A DNA stretch of 64,000 bases from Leptolyngbya sp. FACHB-8 (GTDB taxonomy: Bacteria > Cyanobacteriota > Cyanobacteriia > Elainellales > Elainellaceae). The position numbers and the translations under genes were made by a program. The notes beneath the pieces are model-generated. The model worked only from the letters and a program-made list of their open reading frames with translations, was not told where the DNA came from and searched no databases. This document shows positions 46,045 to 53,722 of the stretch, piece by piece (the stretch's first letter is position 1; each line of letters starts with the position of its first letter). The stretch spans positions 1 through 64,000 of the forward strand of contig NZ_JACJOO010000079.1 in NCBI RefSeq assembly GCF_014695575.1, written 5' to 3'.

Positions 46045-46926
46045 ATGGTGACGAAGGCCATGAGTGAGGCAACTTCCCCTTTAGAACAGCAGCAAGCCGA
46101 AAAGCTCGCCCAAATCGGCAACTATCTGCAACAAGTCCGGGAAGAGCAATCGCTTTCCATCGAACAGATTGCCACCACTACTATGGTTCAAGCCCGCTTA
46201 CTGCGGGCCATTGAGAATGGCAATCTCAAACAGTTACCTGAACCTGTTTACATTCGAGGTTTCTTAAAGCGCTATGCAATGACCCTGGGTCTAGATGGTG
46301 ATACTGTTGCCGAAGCCTTTCCTATCAAGACTGATTCCAGCTTCCAAACCAACACGAAGGGTTGGCAGCAATCCTCTGCCGCACAACTGCGCCCCATGCA
46401 CCTGTATGCAGCTTACTTGGCGTTGATTGTGGCGGCGATCGCCGGGCTTTCCTATGTATTGACTCGCGGCCCTGTTCGCACAGCTACCCCCATTCCTTCC
46501 CCTGTCACCCCCTCCCCCGAGCTGCTCAGCCCATCTCCCAGCCCGAGTGCTACCCCGGTTAGCTCTCCAAGAGCCCTTAGCAAGCCAGTTGAGGTAGATG
46601 TCACGCTAAAGGAGCAATCCTGGATGCGGGTTCAGATAGATGGCAAGACAGAGTTTGAAGGAATGCTGAATGCAGATACTCAGCGCACCTTTACCGCTGA
46701 GCGAGAAATCAAGATTCGGGCAGGCAATGCAGGTGGCGTTGTTGTGGCTTACAACAATCAACCCGCAAAACCGTTGGGAGCTCGGGGTACCGTTGAAGAA
46801 GTCACGTTTACTCCTAAAGGTAATAACGCCAGTACTGCTACGAACGCAGGCACGAATACCAGTGCCAGCACTGATGCCGACGCTAGCGACACTTCACCCA
46901 GTAACACTTCACCCATCAACCAGTAA
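46045..46926 (+). CDS. RodZ-like HTH membrane protein
   Basis: 293-aa bitopic protein. N-terminal RodZ-type helix-turn-helix (~20-85: REEQSLSIEQIATTTMVQAR, LPEPVYIRGFLKRYAMTLG), one TM helix (~125-145), a Pro/Ser linker, and a C-terminal DUF4115 beta domain (~185-260: SWMRVQIDGKTEFEGML). A Thr/Ser/Asn/Ala-rich tail follows. RodZ links MreB to cell-wall synthesis in rod-shaped bacteria; many bacterial relatives are only inferred to do so. Starts ATG 46045 or 46060. The stop codon overlaps the left end of a variable-core element. Confidence 0.85.
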   Translation: MVTKAMSEATSPLEQQQAEKLAQIGNYLQQVREEQSLSIEQIATTTMVQARLLRAIENGNLKQLPEPVYIRGFLKRYAMTLGLDGDTVAEAFPIKTDSSFQTNTKGWQQSSAAQLRPMHLYAAYLALIVAAIAGLSYVLTRGPVRTATPIPSPVTPSPELLSPSPSPSATPVSSPRALSKPVEVDVTLKEQSWMRVQIDGKTEFEGMLNADTQRTFTAEREIKIRAGNAGGVVVAYNNQPAKPLGARGTVEEVTFTPKGNNASTATNAGTNTSASTDADASDTSPSNTSPINQ

Positions 46927-47020
46927 GGCAATTTCCAGTAACGAAATTACCTCCGTAATCTAGGCGGTTTGCCCGCAAAGCAGGCAAACCGCCTAGATTA
47001 TGGGAAGTTCTACGTAAGTT
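46923..47020. repeat. Variable-core element, AGGAGATTTC family, copy 2
   Basis: Left end AAGGCAATTTCCAGTAACG matches copy 3 (53492) closely; right end GGGAAGTTCTACGTAAG is more diverged. The core at 46956-47000 has 18-bp arms and a 9-nt GCAAAGC-type loop region, unrelated to the cores of the other two copies. Confidence 0.85.
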
Positions 47021-47025
47021 TTGTT

Positions 47026-47064
47026 GAAGAGGGGGTCAGGAGTTTCGCTCCTACCCCCCTCTTC
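47026..47064. repeat. Imperfect hairpin in convergent gap
   Basis: Arms GAAGAGGGGGT/ACCCCCCTCTTC with an inner TTTCGC tip, 24 bp beyond the malQ stop. Likely 3'-end structure of malQ. Confidence 0.75.
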
Positions 47065-47087
47065 AAAATAGGTTGTGCCCATAAATG

Positions 47088-48650
47088 TTAGCCATGATGA
47101 TGCCCACTATGCTGCTCAGCTTCCTGGCGATGGTGACGTTGGCTTGGTTGTTGGGGGAGACGGCCATAGATTTGTGTCATGAAGCGAAGGCGATCGCTCA
47201 CCTCCCGCGTTAATGCTTCCTGAGGGTAACGCCATTGCCAGTTACCTTCCGCCTTACCTGGAAAGTTCATACGAGCTTCGGTCCCCAATCCCAGAGTGTC
47301 TTGTAAGGGAAAAACAGCCTGGTTTGCCACTGATCCCATTGCCAACCGGATCAAATCCCAATGAATACCAGAATCGCTGGTACAGCCCAGGTAATTACGG
47401 AAAGCCTCACGCTCCCAATCAGGTAGGGTCTGAAACCATCCCTGGGTCGTGTCATTGTCGTGAGTGCCCGTGTAAACCACAAAGTTGCGATCGTGGTTGA
47501 ACGGCAGGAAATGGTTATCCGGCCCACTGCCAAAGGCAAATTGCAGAATTTTCATTCCCGGAAACTGGAATTGCTCCCGTAGGGCCACCACGTCTGGGGT
47601 AATAACCCCCAAATCCTCAGCAATGATGGGTAGCGTTCCCATTTTTTCCTGTAAAGTCTTAAAAAAGATTTCGCCTGGAGCTTCTAACCATTCCCCATTA
47701 ATGGCAGTCTCCTCACCCTGAGCTACAGCCCAGAAGGCACAGAATCCCCGAAAATGGTCAATCCGCACCATATCGACTAATTGAAAAGTTGCCCGGAAAC
47801 GCTCAACCCACCACTCAAAGTCCGTTTCCTGAAGGCGATCCCAACGATAGATAGGGTTGCCCCAGAGTTGCCCGGTGGCACTAAAGTAATCGGGCGGAAC
47901 CCCGGCCATTAGCTTGGGTGCTCCCGTCTCAGGGTCTAGATGGAACAGCTCTGGAAAAGCCCACACATCAACACTGTCATGGGCAACATAGATCGGAATA
48001 TCTCCCATAATTTGAATGCCTGCATCATTGGCATAGGCTCGCAGATCACCCCATTGTTGGAAGAATTCAAACTGCAAAAACTTCTGGAAGAAGGTGTCAT
48101 TCAATAACTCCACCCGCCAATGTTCCAAAGCTTCGGGGTGACGTTGGGCGATCGCCTCATCCCACTGGTGCCAGCTTTTGCCGCCAAACACCCCCTTGAG
48201 CGCCATAAACAGGGCATAGTCATTCAGCCAGAAGTGGTTATGGGCACAAAATTTGTCAAACTCACGCCGCTGGCCTAACTCTGCATGATCGTGAAACCGC
48301 TGCGATGCCTGCTTCAGCAGAGGTAACTTGCTCTGAATGACGTGATCATAGTCCACCCAATGAGCGGCATATTCCGGCAGGCTATTCAGCTCATCCTCTG
48401 TCAGCAATCCCTTCTCCTGTAAGCGCTCTAGACTAATAAGCGAAGGGTTTCCCGCCATGGCGCTGTAGCACATGTAGGGGGAGTTGCCATGACCTGTTGG
48501 CCCCAAGGGCAAAACTTGCCAGATTTGCTGACCATTCTCAAATAAAAAATCAACAAATTGGTAAGCGGCAGGCCCAAGATCGCCAATACCAAAGCGACTG
48601 GGAAGCGAGGTGGGATGGAGAAGAATACCACTGGAGCGAGGAAATGCCAT
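47088..48650 (-). CDS. malQ: 4-alpha-glucanotransferase (GH77)
   Basis: About 520-aa disproportionating enzyme transferring alpha-1,4-glucan segments in glycogen metabolism. N-terminal PRSSGILLHPTSLPSRFGIGDLG; WQVLPLGPTGHGNSPY; GDIPIYVAHDSVDVW; the nucleophile region DMVRIDHFRGF; the acid/base region IIAEDLGVITPDV; and YTGTHDNDTTQGWF. Start Met at 48650. Unusual is a His/Gln-rich C-terminal tail (HHRQEAEQHSGHHHG). Together with glgA and the GH57 gene, the window holds three glycogen-related genes at separate places. Confidence 0.95.
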   Translation of the reverse strand: MAFPRSSGILLHPTSLPSRFGIGDLGPAAYQFVDFLFENGQQIWQVLPLGPTGHGNSPYMCYSAMAGNPSLISLERLQEKGLLTEDELNSLPEYAAHWVDYDHVIQSKLPLLKQASQRFHDHAELGQRREFDKFCAHNHFWLNDYALFMALKGVFGGKSWHQWDEAIAQRHPEALEHWRVELLNDTFFQKFLQFEFFQQWGDLRAYANDAGIQIMGDIPIYVAHDSVDVWAFPELFHLDPETGAPKLMAGVPPDYFSATGQLWGNPIYRWDRLQETDFEWWVERFRATFQLVDMVRIDHFRGFCAFWAVAQGEETAINGEWLEAPGEIFFKTLQEKMGTLPIIAEDLGVITPDVVALREQFQFPGMKILQFAFGSGPDNHFLPFNHDRNFVVYTGTHDNDTTQGWFQTLPDWEREAFRNYLGCTSDSGIHWDLIRLAMGSVANQAVFPLQDTLGLGTEARMNFPGKAEGNWQWRYPQEALTREVSDRLRFMTQIYGRLPQQPSQRHHRQEAEQHSGHHHG

Positions 48651-48995
48651 GGGGATATTTTCGCGACGAACAAGGCTATTCTCCTTCACAGAAGCGGGAG
48701 CTGGCAGTATCGCTCATAATAAATTCGCTATTGGGTAACTTCTTCCTATAGCTGAAGGGAGCTATGAAATGAGTTCTGGAACTGCGGTTCCACATCCCAT
48801 TGCAAGCCCTATTCCGCAACACTGCTTTTCTAACAGGACTATCCAAACTCATACCTGTAGAAGCCTTCAGGTTTCACATACCCCTCGATAGGCTTAGGGA
48901 GTTTATTAATTTGCTAGTGCTTAAGATGCGATCGCCCTGTTCATGTTACGATCTGCTTCAATTATGAAAACTGTGTTGGAGAGGTCAATTTACTG

Positions 48996-49133
48996 ATGGA
49001 AGCGGCACTTTTGCTGGCCAAGCTGCCTGAAGCTTACGCCATTTTCGATCCTCTGGTAGACGTTCTGCCTTTGATCCCCGTGTTCTTCTTCCTGCTCGCC
49101 TTTGTGTGGCAGGCCGCCGTGGGTTTTCGCTAA
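48996..49133 (+). CDS. psbK: Photosystem II protein PsbK
   Basis: 45-aa single-TM PSII core subunit. The C-terminal mature part [17 protein letters not shown] followed by [19 protein letters not shown]-type helix is diagnostic. The short N-terminus MEAALLLA is removed in characterised PsbK. A GGAGAGG lies ~15 bp upstream of the ATG. Monocistronic, with a strong terminator. Confidence 0.96.
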   Translation: MEAALLLAKLPEAYAIFDPLVDVLPLIPVFFFLLAFVWQAAVGFR

Positions 49134-49163
49134 ATTCCGGCCTCAACGGTTCCAAACGCTAAC

Positions 49164-49204
49164 TAAGACAAAGGGGTGCTCCAAAAGAGTGCCCCTTTGT
49201 CTTA
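49164..49204 (+). terminator. Terminator of psbK
   Basis: A perfect stem of ~18 bp with a CAAAA loop, arms ending AAAGGGG/CCCCTTT. Only a short T stretch follows, but the stem is strong. Confidence 0.88.
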
Positions 49205-49298
49205 TAGCAATATGTAAATGCGTTAAGTACAGTTAACGGTGGTGTAGGGAACTTCGTGCCCTACACCACCGTACTTAATCGACGTGCACAGCGCTACA
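49203..49298. repeat. MITE-like repeat with TIRs, reference copy
   Basis: About 96 nt. The ends TATAGCAATATG and CAGCGCTACA, with inner GTTAAGTAC / GTACTTAAT, form imperfect ~28-bp terminal inverted repeats; the centre is a hairpin (CGGTGGTGTAGGG arms, ACTTCGT tip). Other copies at 36270-36359 (inverted) and 4767-4809 (partial). It lies in the convergent psbK/gst gap. Confidence 0.85.
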
Positions 49299-49311
49299 AA
49301 TGATGCACAGC

Positions 49312-49872
49312 TTAGGCTGGAATAGGAATGGCAATTCCCTTCTGATAGGCCGGACGCTCAGATAAGCGCTTTACATAAGCAGCAACATTGGGATAACCAC
49401 TAAACTCCATCTTCAGCATCAGGGTCATGTAAGCTACCATGGAGCCTACAGCCACATCTGCTGCACTGAACAAGTCTCCCAGCAGAAATGTTCGGCCTTC
49501 TAGCGCCTGGTTTAATCCGCCCAGCAGTCGTGGAGCTTCTTTTTCACGGGTTGCTTCTATAAATAACCCAGGACCTAAGGTCGCGTTTGCGAATAGAACC
49601 CATTGGGCGACAGTCCCCCGTTGTTCCGGAGTCAACGGCTCGCCGTACTTCTCTTGCAAGTAAAGCAGAATTGCCCCTGACTCCCATATCGAAAAGCCAT
49701 CCACTTCGATAGCCGGAACCTTACCCATGGGATTAATGGCCAGGAAGGGCGGTTGTAAATGTTCGCCGGATTGCATATCCAACCGGACAAACTCATAGGG
49801 AACGTTCAGTTCTTCCAGATACCACTTCACGATCGATGCTCGAGAGCGATCGCCACCATAAAGCTTTAGCAT
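49312..49872 (-). CDS. Glutathione S-transferase
   Basis: 186-aa cytosolic GST. Thioredoxin-fold N-terminus LKLYGGDRSRASIVKWYLEE, the cis-Pro segment GKVPAIEVDGFSIWESGAIL with the glutathione-binding Glu-Ser pair, and a helical C-terminal domain with TFLLGDLFSAADVAVGSM (N-capping box). Short C-terminus compared with typical ~200-aa GSTs. Substrate unknown. Single gene. Confidence 0.92.
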   Translation of the reverse strand: MLKLYGGDRSRASIVKWYLEELNVPYEFVRLDMQSGEHLQPPFLAINPMGKVPAIEVDGFSIWESGAILLYLQEKYGEPLTPEQRGTVAQWVLFANATLGPGLFIEATREKEAPRLLGGLNQALEGRTFLLGDLFSAADVAVGSMVAYMTLMLKMEFSGYPNVAAYVKRLSERPAYQKGIAIPIPA

Positions 49873-49936
49873 TGCGTCTTACCTAGAAGGTGTCAAAAAA
49901 CCATCATATAGCGACTGTTAGCCTCGCTAAGACAGC

Positions 49937-49969
49937 AAGAGAGGGCAAGACGAATTCCTGCCCTCTCTT
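49937..49969. repeat. Hairpin, 11-bp arms
   Basis: AAGAGAGGGCA/TGCCCTCTCTT arms with an 11-nt loop, 65 bp upstream of the gst start. Not next to a stop codon. Confidence 0.8.
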
Positions 49970-50006
49970 ACCCCACCTTAATGAAAGGCATGCCACAACT
50001 GATATC

Positions 50007-50067
50007 ATGTCGGGTTAAAAGTGGTGCGGCGCAAAGCGCCGCACCACTTTCTATACTTGTTATGACA
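50007..50067. repeat. Variable-core element, TGTCGGGTTAAA family, copy 2
   Basis: Same ends as 27519-27612, with a shorter perfect core hairpin at 50018-50050 (15-bp arms, AAA loop). It lies just beyond the stop of the minus-strand gene at 50086. Confidence 0.85.
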
Positions 50068-50085
50068 GGCCCATTTCTGTTGAAA

Positions 50086-50550
50086 TTACAACGTTTGATG
50101 GGTATATGCGTGTTGTTTGACGTTATCCTCGATTTTCACCAGACGCTCTGAGTTGAGCACCCGCTTCCGCTCAAGAGAGACATTAAAATCTTGGCGTACA
50201 GTCCCTGCTGGGATGAGAGCTTGGGCCATGGGGCGAGCCTTATAGGTGCGGGCCGCTGCGATCGCCCGCGATGCGAACTCATCACAAAATTGTGCTGTTT
50301 CAGAGATGGCTTCGGGATGCCGAGGCTCACCATTTGCCAGAACGGCTTCTACAGTCAACGCCCAAGCCGCTTCGTAGGACGTCGGAATACCTCGGACCAG
50401 AGCCTCCAGGGCGGCAGAAGGGATGGGTTCTAAAATTTTGACCGGATGCACCTCACCATCCTCACGGATGAAGCAGGTTGCCAGCCCAATCACAACATAA
50501 TCGCTGGCAACGATATCAGACGCATTCGAATCCGGTATTACAGAGGTCAT
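50086..50550 (-). CDS. Conserved hypothetical protein
   Basis: 154 aa from MTSVIPDS (ATG at 50550). No signal peptide or TM. The N-terminal half is strand-like (DYVVIGLATCFIREDGEVHP), then LEPIPSAALEALVRGIPTSY and helices rich in Ala (CDEFASRAIAAARTYKARP). The look is that of a conserved cyanobacterial family, but I cannot name one. It is monocistronic. Confidence 0.7.
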   Translation of the reverse strand: MTSVIPDSNASDIVASDYVVIGLATCFIREDGEVHPVKILEPIPSAALEALVRGIPTSYEAAWALTVEAVLANGEPRHPEAISETAQFCDEFASRAIAAARTYKARPMAQALIPAGTVRQDFNVSLERKRVLNSERLVKIEDNVKQHAYTHQTL

Positions 50551-51179
50551 AAATGTATCTTCCAATCCTGGTTTTCAAAATTTCTAAACCCGTTCTGTAG
50601 CTTGGCTCATCAATACTAAGCAGGGTTCATGACTCGCTCTAGCATTCTATCGTGCCCACCTGAAGGTTCTGGCCGATGTTACATCATGTATCGCTAAACT
50701 CTGGCTATGCTTCAAATTAGAGTGTGAAGGAATGACTACATAGGTTTATTTATATCTCTTTCAGCAGAGCGTAAAACTGTAACTCCGTCCTCGTTTTGCA
50801 GCAACAGGGTTATGGTTCCAAACCCCAAATTTGAACAAGTACGAGATACGAGTTTACATATGAAGAGATCGTAATTTGAGACGCCCTGTTTACATTTTTT
50901 CGATGAACAGTCAGAAATTTCACGGATATACCTTGTAGAGGACTAAGAGAGGCTTCTGACAACGTATTCAGCCATTTGTACGGGCTGTTTCTACGGAGTT
51001 CCGGCCGTCACACGATTACCCCTTTCCGTAGTTTCAACCTAATGTTTTTTTCTCATTTGCGACACAGTAACTAGTAGATAGAAATCGGTCATGTGGAAAC
51101 GGGGTGCGTCGAGCTAGAGCCAAGGGAAACCAAACGATTACAGACTGATCGGCTCAGATAATCAAAACTTACGGTGAGG
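50551..51179. other. Divergent intergenic region
   Basis: About 630 bp, no credible ORF, no long palindrome; AT-richer than coding DNA. It holds the promoters of the divergent hypothetical and TPR genes. A small RNA cannot be excluded. Confidence 0.45.
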
Positions 51180-51962
51180 ATGTCCATGAATACGCGCTCT
51201 TCCGAAGGTCGCCACCCAGAATCCCAAAATCTCGTACGCTCCTCTGAGCAGAAGAAGTCAGCGTTAAACGGTCACGCTCAGAAAAAATGGCAACCGAAGC
51301 GCAGATTAACTCAAGCTTTCGTCTCCCCCGAGCGAGAATTATTAGGGCTTGATCCCGAAGCCAATGCCAATGTTGTACGCCAACGTGCCCTGTCAGAAGC
51401 CCGATGCGGCAACTTCCAGGCGGCGATCGCGCTCTTCAACGAATTGTTGACCGCAAATCCTTACAGCGCCCGCGATTACAATAACCGGGGTCTGGTTTAC
51501 TTCCAAAGCGGCCATCTCGAAGCGGCCCTGGCAGATTACAACCAGGCTCTTCTACTGAATCCCTATTTGGATGGGGCTTATAACAACCGGGCCAATTACT
51601 ACGCCGCTCTTGGTCTGTATCTGGAAGCCATTCTGGATTACGATGCTGCGCTGGATTTGAACCCCGACAACACCCGCGCCTGGATCAACCAGGGCATCAC
51701 CTTCCGAGATTTGCAGATGTTTGACCGGGCAATTGAAAGCCTGGATACTGCTCTTACCCTGGGTTACCTCGAAAGCCACATTTATGCTGAGCGAGGCCGC
51801 ACTTATCACCTGCGCGGTGATTGGAACTGTGCGATCGCTGATTACCAGCGTGCCCTCGGCTGTATCGATGACCCTTGCGCCACCGCCCTTGGTAACGACA
51901 CCCGCCTGCGGCACCAAATTCATACGTGGATGAACGAGTTGCTGGCTCCCCTGCAGGACTAG
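51180..51962 (+). CDS. TPR-repeat protein
   Basis: About 260 aa. A basic, polar N-terminus (~1-60) is followed by a row of tetratricopeptide repeats (~70-235). Repeat landmarks: SARDYNNRGLVYFQSGHLEA, GAYNNRANYYAALGLYLEA, TRAWINQGITFRDLQMFDRA and SHIYAERGRTYHLRGDWNCA. TPRs mediate protein-protein contacts; many cyanobacterial TPR proteins act in photosystem assembly, but nothing identifies the partner. ATG at 51180 or 51186. A terminator-like hairpin follows. Confidence 0.88.
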   Translation: MSMNTRSSEGRHPESQNLVRSSEQKKSALNGHAQKKWQPKRRLTQAFVSPERELLGLDPEANANVVRQRALSEARCGNFQAAIALFNELLTANPYSARDYNNRGLVYFQSGHLEAALADYNQALLLNPYLDGAYNNRANYYAALGLYLEAILDYDAALDLNPDNTRAWINQGITFRDLQMFDRAIESLDTALTLGYLESHIYAERGRTYHLRGDWNCAIADYQRALGCIDDPCATALGNDTRLRHQIHTWMNELLAPLQD

Positions 51963-52007
51963 CGGTCTTTTTCACGCTAATTGGTTATCCTCCCGATCAA
52001 TGTCACC

Positions 52008-52050
52008 GAAAGAGGAGAGTGGGCGCAATCTGCTCACTCTCCTCTCTTTG
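52008..52050 (+). terminator. Terminator of the TPR gene
   Basis: Stem AAAGAGGAGAGTG/CACTCTCCTCT with a small bulge, ending CTTTGT. Confidence 0.75.
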
Positions 52051-52137
52051 TATTGCCTGACGCCATCTGGTAGCCCGTTTATTTTTCAATAATAAACTTC
52101 CTGGTTCTGAGCACGTAACGCTATAAAAATATCTTTC

Positions 52138-52198
52138 CAAACCCAGAAAGCTAGTTTTGCTGCCACTTAGCGGCAGCAAAACTAGCTTTCTGGGTTTG
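52138..52198. repeat. Perfect hairpin, 27-bp arms, 7-nt loop
   Basis: In the convergent gap, 39 bp beyond the stop of the minus-strand gene at 52237. The arms are unique within the window. Confidence 0.95.
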
Positions 52199-52236
52199 AG
52201 TTAGAAACTTAGCGCTACATAGGAATGGGCGATCGC

Positions 52237-52473
52237 CTATTCAATTGAAATGGATTGCGGTCCACGCGAACTTCCATTCTGATGCCCATTGGAGGATGCT
52301 GTCGTCCCCGTACTGGGAGCCGTCCCAACCTGCTGATCCAGCCATGACTTGACCGGATCATCCCCCAAGTTCAAGCGAAATAAACCCGACACGAATCCGC
52401 CAAAGAAGGCGACCGGGTGAGAAGCCAACTGTTGCACAACTGGGGACAATTCATCAAAAAACACCGTTGTCAT
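52237..52473 (-). CDS. Small conserved hypothetical protein
   Basis: 78 aa. The first ~50 residues (MTTVFFDELSPVVQQLASHP, then FFGGFVSGLFRLNLGDDP and VKSWLDQQ) have the look of a conserved cyanobacterial small-protein family with a short hydrophobic, Gly-rich segment; the rest is a Thr/Ser/Asn/Gly-rich tail. Function unknown; association with a membrane is possible but the hydrophobic part is short. ATG at 52473. Confidence 0.7.
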   Translation of the reverse strand: MTTVFFDELSPVVQQLASHPVAFFGGFVSGLFRLNLGDDPVKSWLDQQVGTAPSTGTTASSNGHQNGSSRGPQSISIE

Positions 52474-52645
52474 CCTCCCATTAACGATGAATCACGTTTC
52501 CGATACTAGCGTGAAAGCACAAGGGTCATGTTTCAAACGTGTGAACGGGGTGTGATGAAGTAGGTTTTATGGGCAGCAATACCCCTGGTAAAGTCAGTAA
52601 AGTCTGCAATACATGAAAACTACTGATGGCATCAGGAGAGGCGCC

Positions 52646-53461
52646 ATGCTAGAAACGCCCATTGGGTGGGGGTTATTGTTGCTAGTCGGATGTGTAACGG
52701 GCACCCTGGCTGGAGTTTTGGGTATTGGCGGGGGGCTCTTAATGGTGCCTGTGCTGACACTGTTTGGCATTCCTCTCGTAGAAGCGACTGCGACCAGTTT
52801 GGTGGGGGTGCTCCTCAGTTCCATATCGGGTAGCGTGCAGAACCTACGCATGGGTGATTTGAATTGGCGTACTTCACTACTGCTAGCCCTGTTCGGCATG
52901 CTAACCGCTCAAGTAGGGGCTTGGATTGGCGATCGCGTTTCAGATGCCGTCCTTTCTCTGGCCTTCGCAGGGCTGCTTGTGTTAACCATCTGGCTGATGG
53001 ATCTGAAACGCAAGCTCCAGCAGAAACAAAATGCAATGCGTACAGATGCAACCGAAATGGGAGCCTCTGAAAGCCAACAGGTTACTGGGGTTAATGCGCT
53101 CCTTCCCATTGCCTTTATCGGCTTACTGGCAGGGTTATTGTCGGGTCTGTTTGGCGTGGGGGGTGGCGTGGTCATGGTGCCGTTACAGATGCTGATGCTG
53201 TCGGAGCCCATTAAGTCAGCAGTGCGTACCAGTTTGGGAGCGATTGTTCCTATCTCCGTTTCTGGGCTGGCACAACACACCCTCAACAACAACGTACTCT
53301 GGATTCCCGGTATCGCCCTTGGCTTAGGTGGGATTTTGGGAGCCCAGGCAGGTACTCGCATGTTGCCGAAGCTGAGCGATCACGCCGTCAATCGTCTTTT
53401 TCGGCTTTTCCTGATCGGCCTGGCGGTCTATATGGCCATTCGTGGGATACGAGGGCTGTAG
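52646..53461 (+). CDS. TauE/SafE family anion exporter
   Basis: About 271-aa membrane protein with eight TM helices in two homologous halves. Each half opens with the family box: TGTLAGVLGIGGGLLMVPVL (~17-36) and AGLLSGLFGVGGGVVMVPLQ (~165-184). TauE/SafE proteins move sulfite, sulfoacetate or related organosulfur anions across the inner membrane. The ATG at 52646 has AGGAG 9 bp upstream. Single gene. Confidence 0.92.
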   Translation: MLETPIGWGLLLLVGCVTGTLAGVLGIGGGLLMVPVLTLFGIPLVEATATSLVGVLLSSISGSVQNLRMGDLNWRTSLLLALFGMLTAQVGAWIGDRVSDAVLSLAFAGLLVLTIWLMDLKRKLQQKQNAMRTDATEMGASESQQVTGVNALLPIAFIGLLAGLLSGLFGVGGGVVMVPLQMLMLSEPIKSAVRTSLGAIVPISVSGLAQHTLNNNVLWIPGIALGLGGILGAQAGTRMLPKLSDHAVNRLFRLFLIGLAVYMAIRGIRGL

Positions 53462-53491
53462 AATTTTGTAGAAAAATGGACAATCAACTTC

Positions 53492-53599
53492 TTAGGAGAT
53501 TTCCAGTAATGAAATTACACCCAGAATGTTGGTGCTTTGCCCGCTTCGCGGGCAAAGCACCAACATTCTGGGTAAATTCTTATGCAGAAACCTCCGTAA
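53492..53599. repeat. Variable-core element, AGGAGATTTC family, copy 3
   Basis: Left end TTAGGAGATTTCCAGTAA, right end TTCTTATGCAGAAACCTCC. The core at 53519-53573 is a perfect hairpin with 26-bp arms, TTC loop and GCTTCGC tip. Core unrelated to copies 1 and 2. It lies between two plus-strand genes. Confidence 0.9.
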
Positions 53600-53722
53600 G
53601 CCGCTTAGAGTGTGGCGATAAAAAAAGTGATGCATTTATTTCTTGTTCGCTAAGATGAATGGCCAAAGTCGCGGTTTAAAACCTCCTCCAGTCGACATTT
53701 GAAATTGGAAATAGGTTTTTCT

